Source of the DNA: Chloroflexota bacterium | GTDB lineage: Bacteria; Chloroflexota; Dehalococcoidia; GIF9; UBA5620 | Reading direction: 5' to 3' | NCBI GenBank assembly: GCA_026389735.1 | Contig: JAPLHH010000087.1 | Coordinates: forward strand, 1 to 14,876 | Length of the DNA stretch: 14,876 nucleotides | In this document: positions 13,410-14,876 of the stretch, piece after piece | How the letters are laid out: each line of letters opens with the position of its first letter | How positions within the stretch are numbered: the first letter of the stretch is position 1 | Notes under the pieces: generated by a model | The model's input: the letters and a program-made list of their open reading frames with translations, nothing else | What the model was told of the DNA's origin: nothing | The model's database searches: none | Position numbers and translations under genes: made by a program

Positions 13410-14594
13410 ATGAGCAGTATAATGCCGCGAAATAAGGGGACAAGAAGTTCAGCTACCGGTACGACTTCGAAGATGGGTGATTATATTGAAGATTTTTACC
13501 GCAAGTGCGAGACGACTATCCGCAAAACAAAAGTATGGTATAGGGCTGCTATTACCGGGCTACAATCTAATATTGCTGGACTCCTCTGCTACTCACTTGG
13601 CTGGATATCTGGAATAGTTCTGCTACTTATTAAAAAAGAAGATAACTTTGTTCGCTTTCATGCCTGGCAATCTATCGTAACCTTTGGAATATTAACTGTT
13701 CCAATCTTGGTTCTGAACTTACTTCCTCCCACCAACGTTATTCTGTATTGGTTTTTGGTCATCTTGTACTGGATTATAATTACTTTCAGCTTATTCTTAT
13801 GGATTTTCCTCATGTTTAAAGCCTATCAAGGACAAACTTATAGACTACATGTGGCCAGTGACATAGTCTCGAAACTCGCCCATGCTGGAGGCAGAAAGGT
13901 CTTCACTGATGAAGAAGTTAGGTTCGCAGTTGAAGTGGCTGGAGACACGGCTACTGTGGTAGAAGCTCCAAAGTTGGAAAGGAAAATTCAACAGGATATC
14001 GAGAGTTTACGAGGGGTATTGACTGAAACAGTTAAGTCCATAGTAATCTTAGGTGAGACAAGGGACCCCTATACTGCTGGTCACCAACAGCGAGTAGCTG
14101 AACTTGCTTGTGCTATTGCTGGGGAGATGGGCCTTTCAGAAGACCAGATTGAGGGAATCCGTGTCATGGGAGTCATCCACGATATTGGGAAGGTAGCTGT
14201 GCCAGCAGAAATTTTGAGCAGACCAGGTAAGTTAAGTAATTACGAATTCGGCATTATTAAGACCCATCCTCAGGCTGCTTATGACATACTGAAAGGGTTG
14301 GAATTCCCTTGGCCGGTTGCCCAAGCTATACTCCAGCACCATGAAAGATTGAACGGTTCTGGTTACCCTAATGGCCTTTCTGGAGAAGATATAATCCTTG
14401 AGGCAAGGATTTTAGGCGTAAGTGATGTCGTTGAAGCTATGGCTTCTCACCGACCCTATAGGCCAGCTCTCGGTATGGATAAAGCACTAAATGAAATCTC
14501 ACAAAACAAAGGTACCGTTTACGACGCAAACGTAGTGGATGTTTGTTTAAAACTTTTTACCCAAAAACGCTTCAAGTGGAGTACCGCCGTGTAA
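13410..14594 (+). CDS. Membrane-anchored HD-GYP protein with a DUF4870-like N-terminus
   Basis: This 394-residue protein would be a membrane-bound cyclic di-GMP phosphodiesterase. Residues about 50-150 form three or more hydrophobic segments in a DUF4870/Tic20-like pattern: SNIAGLLCYSLGWISGIVL, then a short loop with FVRFHAWQSI, then two further long segments. After a linker, the HD-GYP domain spans about 200-390, with H225, H257-D258, H286, H310/H311, GYP at 318-320 and D339, so metal and substrate residues appear intact. There is no receiver, so control must come through the membrane part or protein contacts. The ATG at 13410 is chosen because GGAGG lies 5 bases upstream (13400-13404); a TTG at 13365 lacks such a site. 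The gene lies exactly between the broken and intact mutS 5' ends, as if inserted there. Confidence 0.87.
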   Translation: MSSIMPRNKGTRSSATGTTSKMGDYIEDFYRKCETTIRKTKVWYRAAITGLQSNIAGLLCYSLGWISGIVLLLIKKEDNFVRFHAWQSIVTFGILTVPILVLNLLPPTNVILYWFLVILYWIIITFSLFLWIFLMFKAYQGQTYRLHVASDIVSKLAHAGGRKVFTDEEVRFAVEVAGDTATVVEAPKLERKIQQDIESLRGVLTETVKSIVILGETRDPYTAGHQQRVAELACAIAGEMGLSEDQIEGIRVMGVIHDIGKVAVPAEILSRPGKLSNYEFGIIKTHPQAAYDILKGLEFPWPVAQAILQHHERLNGSGYPNGLSGEDIILEARILGVSDVVEAMASHRPYRPALGMDKALNEISQNKGTVYDANVVDVCLKLFTQKRFKWSTAV

Positions 14595-14613
14595 GAGGCG
14601 AATAAACAAAGTG

Positions 14614-14641
14614 ACAGGCTGTTCATGTTCAAATAGCCTGT
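14614..14641 (+). terminator. Hairpin after the HD-GYP gene, weak terminator candidate
   Basis: ACAGGCT (14614-14620) and AGCCTGT (14635-14641) form a 7-base stem with a 14-base loop 20 bases past the stop codon. No T-run follows, so Rho-independent termination is doubtful. The rest of 14642-14766 holds a short TATCATTTATCATTTAT repeat and nothing else I recognise. Confidence 0.3.
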
Positions 14642-14766
14642 TGGCAGCGAATTTCCTCTGATGGTCTAGCATCTATCATTTATCATTTATAGCCAGTTTT
14701 CACCAATCTCTCTGAGCGTGCCTTTGCCCTGAGTTGGGGAAGTAGTAAAATAGGGGTGGGTGGAAT

Positions 14767-14876
14767 ATGCCGATAACTCCTCTCAGGCGGCAATATCTTA
14801 AAATCAAGCAGCGTTACCCCGGGGCTATAGTCTTTTTCCGGCTGGGTGATTTCTACGAGACTTTCGACGACGATGC
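14767..14876 (+). CDS. mutS: DNA mismatch repair protein MutS, N-terminal fragment (runs off the window)
   Basis: The first 36 codons encode [20 protein letters not shown] and continue [16 protein letters not shown], the N-terminal mismatch-recognition domain of MutS including the conserved Phe-x-Glu (here FYE). MutS binds mismatched DNA and recruits MutL. The ATG at 14767 follows a GGTGGGTGGAAT purine-rich region that can serve as ribosome binding site. The window ends inside the gene, so completeness cannot be checked. Its upstream context differs from the broken copy at 13193, because the HD-GYP gene now separates it from the pyruvate-kinase-like gene. Confidence 0.9.
   Translation, partial: MPITPLRRQYLKIKQRYPGAIVFFRLGDFYETFDDD

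Noticed and set aside
1..14876. tRNA, rRNA, riboswitch, integrase or defence genes
   Set aside because: I scanned gaps and frames and saw no cloverleaf-like sequence, transposase, nuclease or toxin-antitoxin motif.

Overview
The window reads as chromosomal DNA of an uncultured, probably anaerobic bacterium. The best guess is a Dehalococcoidia-like member of the Chloroflexota. That guess rests on the style of the MutS N-terminus, the abundance of hybrid histidine kinases and HD-GYP proteins, and the short CAATGACAG / TCATTCTGAG intergenic repeats. It is an inference without a database search. No tRNA, rRNA, transposase, integrase or CRISPR array is visible.

Region 1 (about 1-5440, minus strand) is a signalling cluster. 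In transcription order it holds a small HTH + receiver protein, a receiver protein that appears to be the 3' remnant of a hybrid histidine kinase, a receiver + HD-GYP protein, and a 1022-residue hybrid histidine kinase with five PAS domains. A good sigma70-type promoter precedes the HTH + receiver gene. It sits inside four direct repeats of TCATCAAAATG type spaced 27-30 bases apart, a likely operator for autoregulation. Related intergenic repeat sequence lies at both outer ends of the cluster (1-98 and 5588-5840).

Region 2 (5441-8032) holds repeat-filled intergenic DNA, a site-2 protease with two CBS domains, and a membrane-anchored protein of unknown function. Imperfect hairpins and three tandem units of about 48 bases lie between genes.

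Region 3 (8033-11847, minus strand) is a tight four-gene operon with overlapping ends: a lysine 2,3-aminomutase, two different D-Ala-D-Ala-ligase-like ATP-grasp enzymes, and a GNAT acetyltransferase. All catalytic and substrate residues of lysine 2,3-aminomutase can be placed in register. The operon therefore plausibly makes beta-lysine, ligates it into a small amide or peptide, and possibly acetylates it. I cannot name this pathway, and it is the best candidate in the window for an undescribed system.

Region 4 (11848-14876, plus strand) begins with a divergent AT-rich promoter region. It continues with a lipoprotein, a stand-alone pyruvate-kinase C-terminal-like domain protein, a broken 5' copy of mutS, a membrane-anchored HD-GYP protein, and the start of an apparently intact mutS that runs off the window. 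The two mutS 5' ends flank the HD-GYP gene as direct repeats. They differ almost only at synonymous positions, which points to an insertion or recombination event involving a diverged mutS copy.
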